A DNA stretch of 64,000 nucleotides, from the NCBI RefSeq assembly GCF_042684265.1, contig NZ_JBHULB010000006.1, positions 1 to 64,000 of the forward strand, written 5' to 3'. Source of the stretch: Croceitalea marina (lineage in GTDB: Bacteria > Bacteroidota > Bacteroidia > Flavobacteriales > Flavobacteriaceae). The notes below the pieces were generated by a model. That model made no database searches and was not told the origin of the DNA. It saw only the letters and a list, made by a program, of their open reading frames with translations. The position numbers were made by a program, and so were the translations under genes. Of the stretch, positions 35,542-43,912 are shown in pieces. Numbering within the stretch: the first letter of the stretch is position 1; each line of letters opens with the position of its first letter.

Positions 35542-37416
35542 ATGAATCTACTTACTGTAGAGAATATTTCGAAATCGTACGGTGAATTGGTATTGTTCTC
35601 CAATATTTCATTTGGAATTAATAAAGATCAAAAAATAGCGCTAATCGCCAAAAACGGAAGTGGCAAGACCTCTATTCTAAATATCATTTCAGGAAAAGAT
35701 TCAGCTGAAACAGGACAAATCACGGTTAGAAAAGGAATCAAAATCTCTTTTTTGGAACAAGAACCTGATTTAAACCCCAAATTAACTATAGAAGAAACCA
35801 TATTTGATTCCGGCAACGAAGTATTGAAGGTTATTGCCGATTATGAAGAAGCTGTTAAAAATCCAGATGACCAAGACGCTTATCAAAGTGCCTTTGAGGC
35901 AATGGAACGTTTGAACGCCTGGGATTTTGAAACGCAGTACAAACAAATACTTTTCAAGTTAAATCTTACTGAACTTCATTTAAAGGTAGGCGTACTCTCC
36001 GGTGGGCAAAAAAAGCGTCTAGCCCTTGCAAATGCATTGATAAACAAGCCTGACCTTTTAATTTTAGATGAGCCTACCAACCATCTTGATCTAGAAATGA
36101 TAGAGTGGTTAGAAGAGTTCTTTAAAAAAGAGAACATAACCTTGTTTATGGTAACGCATGACCGTTATTTTCTAGAAAGAGTGTGCAATGAAATAATAGA
36201 GTTAGACGACAATCAACTTTATGGATATAAAGGTAACTACTCGTATTATTTAGAAAAAAGAGATGCTCGACTTGAACGTGAAGCCGTTGAACAGCACAAA
36301 AGTAAAATCCTTTTCAAAAAAGAGTTAGATTGGATGCGCAGACAGCCAAAAGCTAGAACCACAAAATCAAAGTCTAGAATAGATGATTTTCATGAAATAA
36401 AAGCTAGGGCCAGTCAACGTAGAACAGAACATGAAGTTCAATTAGAATTGAATATGGAGCGCCTTGGCAGTAAAATAGTGGAACTCCACAACATCAATAA
36501 ATCATACGGTGAAAAGACAATTTTAGATAAGTTTGACTATAGTTTTACCAAAGGAGAACGTATTGGTATTATTGGTAAAAACGGAACTGGAAAATCAACC
36601 TTTCTAAACATTCTCACAGGAAGTGAATCTATAGACTCTGGTAAAATTGTTATTGGAGATACCATCAGATTCGGGTTCTACACCCAACGAGGTATAAATC
36701 CAAAAGAGGGACAAAAAGTAATCGACGTAATTAGGGAATTCGGAGATTTTATTCCCTTAAAAAAGGGACGCCAAATTTCGGCACAACAACTTTTAGAGCG
36801 TTTTTTATTTGACAGAAAAAAACAATATGATTTTGTAGAGAAATTAAGTGGTGGAGAACGCAAGCGTCTTTATTTATGTACCGTTTTGATTCAAAATCCT
36901 AATTTTTTGATATTAGATGAACCTACCAATGACCTTGATATTGTTACACTTAATGTTTTAGAAAGTTTTCTATTAGACTTTCCGGGCTGTTTAATAGTGG
37001 TTTCCCATGACCGGTACTTTATGGACAAAATTGTAGACCATCTTTTTGTTTTCAAAGGAAATGGTTTGGTGGAAAATTTTCCTGGAAATTATTCAGATTA
37101 TCGTTCTTACGAAAGCAGTAAACTTATCGAAGAAAGAGAAACAAAAAATAGAGCTGAAAAATCTGAAAAAGCAAATAGGAAAGAGAAAGATTCAAGCAAT
37201 AAACTTTCGTACAATGAACAGAAGGAGTACAACAAACTTGAAAAGGAAATACAGCGATTAGAAGAGAAAAAACAAAAGCTTCAGCTTAAATTTACAGATA
37301 GTGGTTTGTCAGGGGATGAAATAAATGCTCTTTCTATGGAGTTAGGTGAATTAGACACCAATATCGAAGAAAAGACCGAAAGATGGTTTGAACTGGGCGC
37401 ACTTTTAGAAGGCTAA
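35542..37416 (+). CDS. ABC-F family ATPase
   Basis: The 624-residue protein has two ATP-binding cassettes in one chain without membrane parts: Walker A 'AKNGSGKTSIL' and 'GKNGTGKSTFL', signatures 'LSGGQKKRLALA' and 'LSGGERKRLYL', and a charged linker between them ('RRQPKARTTKSKSRID'). ABC-F proteins act on the ribosome. The C-terminal coiled coil ('LEKEIQRLEEKKQKLQLKF') is that of the Uup/EttA-related subgroup. Which subgroup is not certain. Its last base is shared with the next gene's start. Confidence 0.92.
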   Translation: MNLLTVENISKSYGELVLFSNISFGINKDQKIALIAKNGSGKTSILNIISGKDSAETGQITVRKGIKISFLEQEPDLNPKLTIEETIFDSGNEVLKVIADYEEAVKNPDDQDAYQSAFEAMERLNAWDFETQYKQILFKLNLTELHLKVGVLSGGQKKRLALANALINKPDLLILDEPTNHLDLEMIEWLEEFFKKENITLFMVTHDRYFLERVCNEIIELDDNQLYGYKGNYSYYLEKRDARLEREAVEQHKSKILFKKELDWMRRQPKARTTKSKSRIDDFHEIKARASQRRTEHEVQLELNMERLGSKIVELHNINKSYGEKTILDKFDYSFTKGERIGIIGKNGTGKSTFLNILTGSESIDSGKIVIGDTIRFGFYTQRGINPKEGQKVIDVIREFGDFIPLKKGRQISAQQLLERFLFDRKKQYDFVEKLSGGERKRLYLCTVLIQNPNFLILDEPTNDLDIVTLNVLESFLLDFPGCLIVVSHDRYFMDKIVDHLFVFKGNGLVENFPGNYSDYRSYESSKLIEERETKNRAEKSEKANRKEKDSSNKLSYNEQKEYNKLEKEIQRLEEKKQKLQLKFTDSGLSGDEINALSMELGELDTNIEEKTERWFELGALLEG

Positions 37417-37916
37417 TGTATTTTCCATTTTTCACATATTTAAAGTTTCTATTAAACTCTACCAACCATCATGGTGTACATTCGCCTTTTGTATTTAATT
37501 ACCTGACAAAATGTTTGTACAAGAAACCAAGAAAATCAAAGGATAAAACTTTAGATGTTTTGATTAAGAGCGTTCTCTATTTTGGTTTTAAAAACATAAA
37601 AATAAAGGGCAATTCTGTTTATAAACAAAAATTAAAATTGAGTTTTCCAAATAGCATATTCGACCCAAACAAAACCGATATGCTGTTTTTTGAATCAATT
37701 AAAAATTTGAACCCAAAACAACTATTTTCAAACACTAATTTGCATAATGAAAGTTTAATTATTTTCAACCACATCAATAAGGACGAAGAGTCTAGAACAA
37801 ATTGGTTGAATTTTGTGCAATCTGAAAAAGTAACCGTAAGCATAAACATGTACCATTGCGGAGTTATTTTCATTCGAAGGGAGCAACAGAAAGAACATTT
37901 CTTCATTCGAATTTAA
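37416..37916 (+). CDS. Methyltransferase-derived protein lacking the SAM-binding core
   Basis: The 166-residue product begins like a flavobacterial class I SAM-dependent methyltransferase family ('LNSTNHHGVHSPFVFNYLTK') and ends like it ('KVTVSINMYHCGVIFIRREQ', then 'KEHFFIRI'). The middle, which should hold the glycine-rich SAM motif, is replaced by a short Asn/Lys-rich stretch without any such motif. Related proteins are, from memory, about 230 residues. The frame is uninterrupted, so this is an internally shortened gene, probably no longer an enzyme or degenerating. It overlaps the ABC-F stop by 1 bp. Confidence 0.6.
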   Translation: MYFPFFTYLKFLLNSTNHHGVHSPFVFNYLTKCLYKKPRKSKDKTLDVLIKSVLYFGFKNIKIKGNSVYKQKLKLSFPNSIFDPNKTDMLFFESIKNLNPKQLFSNTNLHNESLIIFNHINKDEESRTNWLNFVQSEKVTVSINMYHCGVIFIRREQQKEHFFIRI

Positions 37917-37949
37917 AAAAGTAATTTGTAAGGATAAAGTTTTCTTGAA

Positions 37950-38084
37950 ATGAACAATACCGTTTTCTATATTTTAGGCGTTTTGATATTGATCTATTTT
38001 GCCATTCTGTTCAAAAACAAACGAAACAATAAAAAGCGCAAGTCGCGTTCCTTTATGGAGGGTAAAAAAAGACATAATAAATGA
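37950..38084 (+). CDS. Small single-helix membrane protein (44 residues)
   Basis: This ORF encodes one membrane helix ('VFYILGVLILIYFAILF') followed by a very basic tail (K/R/N-rich). Its stop overlaps the next start as ATGA (38081-38084), the classic coupling arrangement, and it follows the preceding gene by 33 bp. Length, topology and the ATGA junction make it a likely real gene. Function unknown; a membrane anchor or small subunit is possible. Confidence 0.7.
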   Translation: MNNTVFYILGVLILIYFAILFKNKRNNKKRKSRSFMEGKKRHNK

Positions 38085-38638
38085 AAATATATACCAAAAC
38101 AGGCGATAAGGCTACAACTGCTCTTTTTACCGGTAAACGCGTACCAAAACATCATATCCGTATTGAAAGTTACGGTACACTAGATGAATTAAATTCATAT
38201 CTAGGCCTGTTAAGAGACCAAGAAATGGATAAAAGCTTAAAAGAAGTTTTAGCATTGATCCAAAATAAGCTTTTTACCCTAGGGGCTATTCTAGCAACTG
38301 AACCCTCAAAAGATAATCGACTAAAAATACCTAGAATTCATGTAGAGGATATTGCCCTATTAGAAGAGCAGATTGATAAGATGAATGCAGAACTTCCTGA
38401 AATGACACATTTTATTTTACCTGGAGGCCACACTACCGTGTCATACTGTCATGTAGCCCGAACGGTTTGCAGAAGAGCTGAACGCATGATATCTTATTTA
38501 CATGAAAATGAGCCAGTACCTGATACTGTACTTTCGTATGTAAACCGGCTTTCAGACTACCTTTTTGTATTGGCACGAAAATTGTCAAAAGACTTACAAG
38601 CTCAAGAAGTCAAATGGATTCCTGAAAAGTTGGACTAA
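38081..38638 (+). CDS. Cob(I)yrinic acid a,c-diamide adenosyltransferase (PduO type)
   Basis: The 185-residue enzyme adds the adenosyl group to cob(I)alamin. The N-terminal 'KIYTKTGDKATTALFTGKRV' is the ATP-binding motif of the PduO class, and 'SYCHVARTVCRRAERMI' and 'YVNRLSDYLFVLARKLSKD' are the C-terminal family blocks. meaB, a methylmalonyl-CoA mutase chaperone, lies elsewhere in the window, consistent with use of adenosylcobalamin. It starts inside the stop of the small membrane protein gene. Confidence 0.93.
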   Translation: MKIYTKTGDKATTALFTGKRVPKHHIRIESYGTLDELNSYLGLLRDQEMDKSLKEVLALIQNKLFTLGAILATEPSKDNRLKIPRIHVEDIALLEEQIDKMNAELPEMTHFILPGGHTTVSYCHVARTVCRRAERMISYLHENEPVPDTVLSYVNRLSDYLFVLARKLSKDLQAQEVKWIPEKLD

Positions 38639-38707
38639 TAAATTTCAATTTTCAGCGTTACACAATAACATTGTTTAAAATATTTTTTTAAATAAATAGA
38701 AAATTGC

Positions 38708-38737
38708 TTGGCTATTTGGGTTTAAAAATTATTTTTG
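38708..38737 (+). promoter_or_regulatory. Consensus Bacteroidota promoter of the DUF2795 gene
   Basis: TTG (38708-38710), exactly 19 bp, then TATTTTTG (38730-38737). This is a full match to the -33/-7 consensus, the best in the window, with the gene starting 27 bp further. Confidence 0.85.
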
Positions 38738-38764
38738 CAAAAAATTTAAAATCAAACCGTTACT

Positions 38765-38989
38765 ATGTACTGGACATTAGAATTAGCTTCATATTTAAGT
38801 GATGCGCCTTGGCCAGCCACCAAAGACGAATTAATAGATTATGCCATCCGAACTGGAGCTCCGTTAGAAGTTGTAGAGAACCTGCAATCAATGGAAGAAG
38901 AAGGTGGTGAAATTTACGAGTCCATCGAGGAAATTTGGCCTGACTATCCCACTGAGGAAGATTACCTCTGGAATGAGGATGAGTATTAA
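38765..38989 (+). CDS. DUF2795 domain protein
   Basis: The 74-residue acidic protein carries the DUF2795 helix pattern ('LASYLSDAPWPATKDELIDY', 'IRTGAPLEVVENLQSM') and an acidic, aromatic tail ('DYPTEEDYLWNEDEY'). Family function is unknown; it is soluble. It is a single-gene unit with its own consensus promoter and terminator, suggesting high constitutive expression. Confidence 0.88.
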   Translation: MYWTLELASYLSDAPWPATKDELIDYAIRTGAPLEVVENLQSMEEEGGEIYESIEEIWPDYPTEEDYLWNEDEY

Positions 38990-39012
38990 TTTTCAATAAA
39001 CAAAACCCTAAT

Positions 39013-39037
39013 AAAAAGCCTCTTTTTGAGGCTTTTT
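39013..39037 (+). terminator. Rho-independent terminator after the DUF2795 gene
   Basis: AAAAAGCCTC (39013-39022), loop TTTTT, GAGGCTTTTT (39028-39037) with the T-run continuing to 39039. Confidence 0.92.
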
Positions 39038-39124
39038 TTATGTAATTTTGGCAGCCTTACAATTAAGTTTTAGCCATTCCGAACTATGGAATAGCTTTTG
39101 CTGAATTAAACAAAAAATCACCTA

Positions 39125-42100
39125 ATGAGTATTTTAAATTCTGTATTAAAGGTTTTTGTAGGAGATAAATCAGAGAAAGACGTAAAGTCGATGCAGCCTT
39201 TGGTCAAAAAGATCAAGTCTTTTGAGCAAGAATTAGAAGCTATAAGTCACGACGAGCTGCGTCAAAAGACAATTTCTTTTAAAGCCAAAATTCAAGAAAA
39301 CTGCAAAGACATCCATGATAAGATAGCTGAACTTAAAAAAGAAGTTGAAGCGTCTACAGATATCGATAGAAACGAGGAAATCTATACTGAAATTGACAAG
39401 CTTAATGAAGAAGCCTACAAAATTTCTCAAGAAACCTTAAATGAAATTCTACCAGAAGCTTTTGCCGTTGTTAAAGAGACTGCTAAACGTTTTGCCAACA
39501 ACGAAACGCTAACCGTAACCGCGAATGAATTTGATAGATCTTTGTCCGGTTCTGCCGATTACGTAAGTTTAGAAGATGATAAGGCCGTTTGGAAAAACTC
39601 ATGGGATGCTGCCGGAAAAGAAGTAACCTGGGATATGGTCCATTACGATGTGCAGCTTATTGGAGGTATTGCCTTGCACCAAGGTAAAATTGCAGAAATG
39701 CAGACCGGTGAAGGTAAAACTTTAGTAGCGACCTTACCACTGTATTTGAACGCACTTTCCGGTAAAGGGGCGCACTTAGTTACGGTGAATGATTATTTAG
39801 CAAAACGAGATAGTGCCTGGATGGCTCCTATCTTTCAATTTCATGGGCTTACCATAGATTGTATAGATAAACATCAACCTAACTCAGAAGGTAGAAGAGC
39901 CGCCTACAACGCAGATATTACTTACGGTACCAATAACGAATTTGGCTTTGACTACCTAAGGGATAATATGGCACACACACCAAGTGACTTGGTACAAAGA
40001 CCACATCATTATGCGATTGTAGATGAGGTCGATTCGGTTTTGGTAGATGATGCGCGTACTCCTTTGATTATTTCTGGCCCGGTACCAGAAGGCGATAGAC
40101 ACGAATTCAACGAGTTAAAACCTAAGGTTGCGGATATTGTTCAAAAACAACGTCAACATCTTACGGGCGTATTGGCAGAGGCTAAAAAACTTATAGCCGC
40201 TGGCGACACCAAAGAAGGCGGATTTTTATTGCTACGTGTTCATCGCGGATTACCAAAAAATAAGGCGCTCATCAAATTTTTAAGTGAAGAGGGGGTAAAA
40301 CAGTTGTTACAGAAGACCGAAAACTTCTACATGCAAGATAACAACCGTGAAATGCCTAAGGTTGATGAAGATTTGTTATTCACCATTGAAGAAAAAAACA
40401 ATCAAATAGAACTTACTGACAAAGGTATTGACTATATCTCTGGTGATATGGATAAAGAATTCTTTGTAATGCCAGATATCGGTGGCGAAATCGCAAAGAT
40501 TGAAAATCAAGACCTTGATATAGAAAAAGAAGCCGAGCTTAAAGAAGAGCTTTTTAAAGAGTTCGCTGTAAAAGGTGAACGCATTCATACCATGAGTCAA
40601 TTGCTAAAGGCGTATACACTCTTTGAAAAAGATGTGGAATATGTTGTGATGGACAATAAGGTAATGATTGTTGATGAGCAAACCGGACGTATTATGGATG
40701 GTCGTCGGTATTCAGACGGGTTACATCAAGCTATTGAAGCTAAGGAAAATGTAAAGATTGAAGCCTTAACCCAAACTTTTGCCACGGTAACCCTTCAGAA
40801 TTATTTTAGAATGTACAATAAACTGTCAGGCATGACAGGTACTGCCGTAACCGAAGCCGGCGAATTCTGGGAAATTTACAAATTAGATGTTGTAGAGATT
40901 CCTACTAATAGACCTATTGCCCGTGATGATAGAAATGATTTAATCTACAAGACGAAACGCGAAAAATACAACGCGATAATTGAAGAAGTTACTGAGCTTT
41001 CAAGAGCGGGTAGACCAGTATTGATCGGTACAACATCAGTAGAAATTTCAGAATTACTTTCGAAATTATTGAGCGTTCGTAAGATTCCGCATAACGTGCT
41101 CAACGCAAAACTGCACAAAAAGGAAGCTGATGTTGTTGCTGAAGCAGGTCAAGGTGGTATTGTAACTATCGCAACAAACATGGCGGGTCGTGGTACCGAC
41201 ATTAAACTCTCTCCAGAAGTAAAAGCTGCCGGTGGTTTAGCCATCGTTGGTACTGAAAGACATGATTCTAGACGTGTAGATAGACAATTACGTGGTCGTT
41301 CTGGACGACAAGGAGACCCTGGAAGCTCTCAATTTTATGTTTCTTTAGAAGATAACCTAATGCGTTTGTTCGGTTCTGATAGAGTAGCGAAGATGATGGA
41401 TAGAATGGGGCTTGAAGAAGGTGAGGTAATCCAACATTCTATGATGACCAAGTCTATAGAACGTGCCCAGAAAAAAGTAGAAGAAAACAACTTTGGTATT
41501 CGTAAACGTTTATTGGAATATGATGATGTCATGAACGCCCAACGTGAAGTAGTCTACAAAAGAAGGCGACATGCGTTACAAGGTGAGCGCCTAAAGGTAG
41601 ATATCGCCAACATGATATACGATACTTGTGAAGTGATTGCAGAGACCAATAAAATGGCCGATGATTTCAAAAATTTTGAATTTGAACTCATTAAATATTT
41701 TTCAATTACCTCTCCAATTTCAGAAGAAGACTTTAATAGATTAAGTTTTCAAGAAATTGCGAATATGGTCTATAAAATTGCATACGAGCATTACCAGCAA
41801 AAAATGGAGCGAAGTGCCACAACTGCTTTTCAGGTAATCAAAAAAGTTTACGAAGACCAAACCAACAAGTTCGAGCGTATTGTTGTACCCTTTACAGATG
41901 GTATAAAATCTTTAAACGTGGTCACCAACCTAAAAGAGGCTTATGATAGTAACGGAAAACAGTTGGTTACAGACTTTGAAAAAAACATTACTCTTGCAAT
42001 AATCGATGATTCTTGGAAAACGCACTTGCGTAAAATGGATGAATTGAAGCAGTCTGTGCAATTAGCTGTACATGAGCAAAAAGACCCCCTACTTATTTAC

Positions 42101-42487
42101 AAGTTTGAGGCTTTTGAACTTTTTAAGAGTATGATCGACAAGGTAAATAAAGAGGTGATTTCCTTTTTATTCAAAGGAGAACTGCCTTCAGAAAATACAA
42201 ATCAGATTCAAGAAGCTAGAAACGTTAGAAGACCAAAAGAGAAATTGCAAATATCGAAAGAGGAAATTCCGAATAGCGATGAGCTAGCGGCACAAAACCG
42301 AGCTGCAGGTCAATCTCAAGGTCAAAGACCTCAAAAAACCGAAACTATTGTTAGGGAAAGACCCAAAATTGGGCGAAACGAAAGAGTCACTATTAAAAAT
42401 GTAATGTCTGGAGAGAGTAAAGTTGTCAAGTATAAACAGGCGGAACCCCTTATTGATAAAGGTGAGTGGGTTATTATAGAAGATTAG
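39125..42487 (+). CDS. secA: Preprotein translocase ATPase SecA
   Basis: SecA drives protein export through SecYEG. The 1120-residue protein has Walker A 'MQTGEGKTLVATLPLYLNAL' (K198), the DEVD box ('AIVDEVDSVLVDDARTPLII') and 'TNMAGRGTDIKL'. It is longer than the E. coli protein because of a Bacteroidota insertion in the preprotein-crosslinking region (around 'LTGVLAEAKKLIAAGDTKEG'). The C-terminus ('VMSGESKVVKYKQAEPLI') lacks the zinc-binding SEC-C motif that contacts SecB; no Cys occurs there. Confidence 0.97.
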   Translation: MSILNSVLKVFVGDKSEKDVKSMQPLVKKIKSFEQELEAISHDELRQKTISFKAKIQENCKDIHDKIAELKKEVEASTDIDRNEEIYTEIDKLNEEAYKISQETLNEILPEAFAVVKETAKRFANNETLTVTANEFDRSLSGSADYVSLEDDKAVWKNSWDAAGKEVTWDMVHYDVQLIGGIALHQGKIAEMQTGEGKTLVATLPLYLNALSGKGAHLVTVNDYLAKRDSAWMAPIFQFHGLTIDCIDKHQPNSEGRRAAYNADITYGTNNEFGFDYLRDNMAHTPSDLVQRPHHYAIVDEVDSVLVDDARTPLIISGPVPEGDRHEFNELKPKVADIVQKQRQHLTGVLAEAKKLIAAGDTKEGGFLLLRVHRGLPKNKALIKFLSEEGVKQLLQKTENFYMQDNNREMPKVDEDLLFTIEEKNNQIELTDKGIDYISGDMDKEFFVMPDIGGEIAKIENQDLDIEKEAELKEELFKEFAVKGERIHTMSQLLKAYTLFEKDVEYVVMDNKVMIVDEQTGRIMDGRRYSDGLHQAIEAKENVKIEALTQTFATVTLQNYFRMYNKLSGMTGTAVTEAGEFWEIYKLDVVEIPTNRPIARDDRNDLIYKTKREKYNAIIEEVTELSRAGRPVLIGTTSVEISELLSKLLSVRKIPHNVLNAKLHKKEADVVAEAGQGGIVTIATNMAGRGTDIKLSPEVKAAGGLAIVGTERHDSRRVDRQLRGRSGRQGDPGSSQFYVSLEDNLMRLFGSDRVAKMMDRMGLEEGEVIQHSMMTKSIERAQKKVEENNFGIRKRLLEYDDVMNAQREVVYKRRRHALQGERLKVDIANMIYDTCEVIAETNKMADDFKNFEFELIKYFSITSPISEEDFNRLSFQEIANMVYKIAYEHYQQKMERSATTAFQVIKKVYEDQTNKFERIVVPFTDGIKSLNVVTNLKEAYDSNGKQLVTDFEKNITLAIIDDSWKTHLRKMDELKQSVQLAVHEQKDPLLIYKFEAFELFKSMIDKVNKEVISFLFKGELPSENTNQIQEARNVRRPKEKLQISKEEIPNSDELAAQNRAAGQSQGQRPQKTETIVRERPKIGRNERVTIKNVMSGESKVVKYKQAEPLIDKGEWVIIED

Positions 42488-42516
42488 AATTTTGTAAAAA
42501 ATTGTAATATCAATAG

Positions 42517-42545
42517 ACGGTGACCAAATTTAGGTTGCCGTTTTT
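42517..42545 (+). terminator. Terminator after secA
   Basis: ACGGTGACC (42517-42525), loop AAATTTA, GGTTGCCGT (42533-42541), pairing throughout with two G-U wobbles, then a T-run to 42545. The rest of the 156-bp gap before the kinase gene shows no clear element. Confidence 0.82.
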
Positions 42546-42643
42546 GATTATGTAGCAAAACATATTTAGATTTACATTATAATTCGGCCCCCAAACCTAA
42601 GATTTAGGCTTATTTTTAAGCTTATTGAAATAACCAATTTAGC

Positions 42644-43861
42644 ATGAACATTCCAAATAAGGATAACTATAGATTGCAGGATAAAACCCAATTGGTTTTA
42701 AAGGTAAATTACTTTGCCTGTCTTTTTTCTTTGTTCTTCGGGTTAATATGTTTCTTTTTATTGGATATAGAGGGAGTTGTACCCTACTTCTTTTTTGCTT
42801 TTTCGGGTTTAAATTTTATTAATACACTGTTATTCAAATCACACAAAAACCTAACACTTACTTATAATATCACCTCTATTCTGGCAATGGTTTGCGGTAT
42901 TATAATCACCTTATACAGTGGTGGAATCAGAAGTCCCTTCATTTTTGTTTTAGCCATAGTGGTTTTTGCAGGTTACGTAACCACTAAGGTTTATGGCAAA
43001 ATTTATCTTTTTATAAATCTTCTTTTAGTCGGTCTTATTTTTTTACATGATGTAAGCAACCTTAATCATGGTCATGATACGATACCAGAGACCTCAAAAG
43101 ATTGGTTCGCTTTTTTAAGTATTCTATTTGCAGTGTACCTTTTAGGAGGAGTTTTTGGAAGAAATCTATTAAAGGCACATCATAAACTTTATAAATCTCG
43201 GCGTGAAGTACAAGCCCGTATTGAAGAAAAGGAAACCCTTTTAAAAGAAGTACACCATCGTGTTAAAAATAACCTACAAACGGTATCGAGTCTTTTAAGC
43301 TTGCAATCAAGATCTATCGAAGACGATAAAATAAGTAGCATCATAAAAAGTAGTCAAAATAGAGTGGTATCTATGGCAATGGTACACGAAATGCTTTACA
43401 AACGAGATGACTACTTATCTAAAATAGAACTTAAACCATATATAGAAGAATTGTGTGAATACTTAATCCGTTCAATTAAGGGTGGTACGAATACAATTGA
43501 TTTAAAATTAGATGTTGCCGATATTAAATTGAGTATTGATACCGTTATCCCATTAGGGCTAATTATAAATGAAACGGTCACCAATGCCTTAAAATATGGC
43601 TTCCCGGAAGAGAATTCAGGGGAAATACTAATCAAGCTAAGCGCCCAAGAAGAGAAAAAATACGAATTGTATCTTGGTGATAACGGCATTGGTTTTCCTG
43701 AAAGTGTTAATCCAAAAAATTCTAAATCTTTAGGTTTAAAATTGATCCACAATTTATCTCGCCAGCTTAGGGGCACTATCGAGAGGGATATGGAAACAAA
43801 AGGAACCTACTACCGTATTGTTTTTGAGGAAATAATCGAAGAGTTTAATTCGGTCGATTAA
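42644..43861 (+). CDS. Sensor histidine kinase (HisKA_2/HATPase type)
   Basis: The 405-residue protein has five or six N-terminal membrane helices, a short coiled coil and a HisKA_2 dimerisation box with the phospho-acceptor His at 204 ('LLKEVHHRVKNNLQTVSSLL'), then an ATPase domain with N-box 'LIINETVTNALKYGFPE' and G-box 'LYLGDNGIGFPE'. No periplasmic sensor domain is seen, so the signal is likely perceived in the membrane. No response regulator is adjacent. Confidence 0.92.
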   Translation: MNIPNKDNYRLQDKTQLVLKVNYFACLFSLFFGLICFFLLDIEGVVPYFFFAFSGLNFINTLLFKSHKNLTLTYNITSILAMVCGIIITLYSGGIRSPFIFVLAIVVFAGYVTTKVYGKIYLFINLLLVGLIFLHDVSNLNHGHDTIPETSKDWFAFLSILFAVYLLGGVFGRNLLKAHHKLYKSRREVQARIEEKETLLKEVHHRVKNNLQTVSSLLSLQSRSIEDDKISSIIKSSQNRVVSMAMVHEMLYKRDDYLSKIELKPYIEELCEYLIRSIKGGTNTIDLKLDVADIKLSIDTVIPLGLIINETVTNALKYGFPEENSGEILIKLSAQEEKKYELYLGDNGIGFPESVNPKNSKSLGLKLIHNLSRQLRGTIERDMETKGTYYRIVFEEIIEEFNSVD

Positions 43862-43912
43862 CTGGTTTTGTTTTTTTATCTTTAAAGGATAACTAAAAAT
43901 GGGACCAACCAA

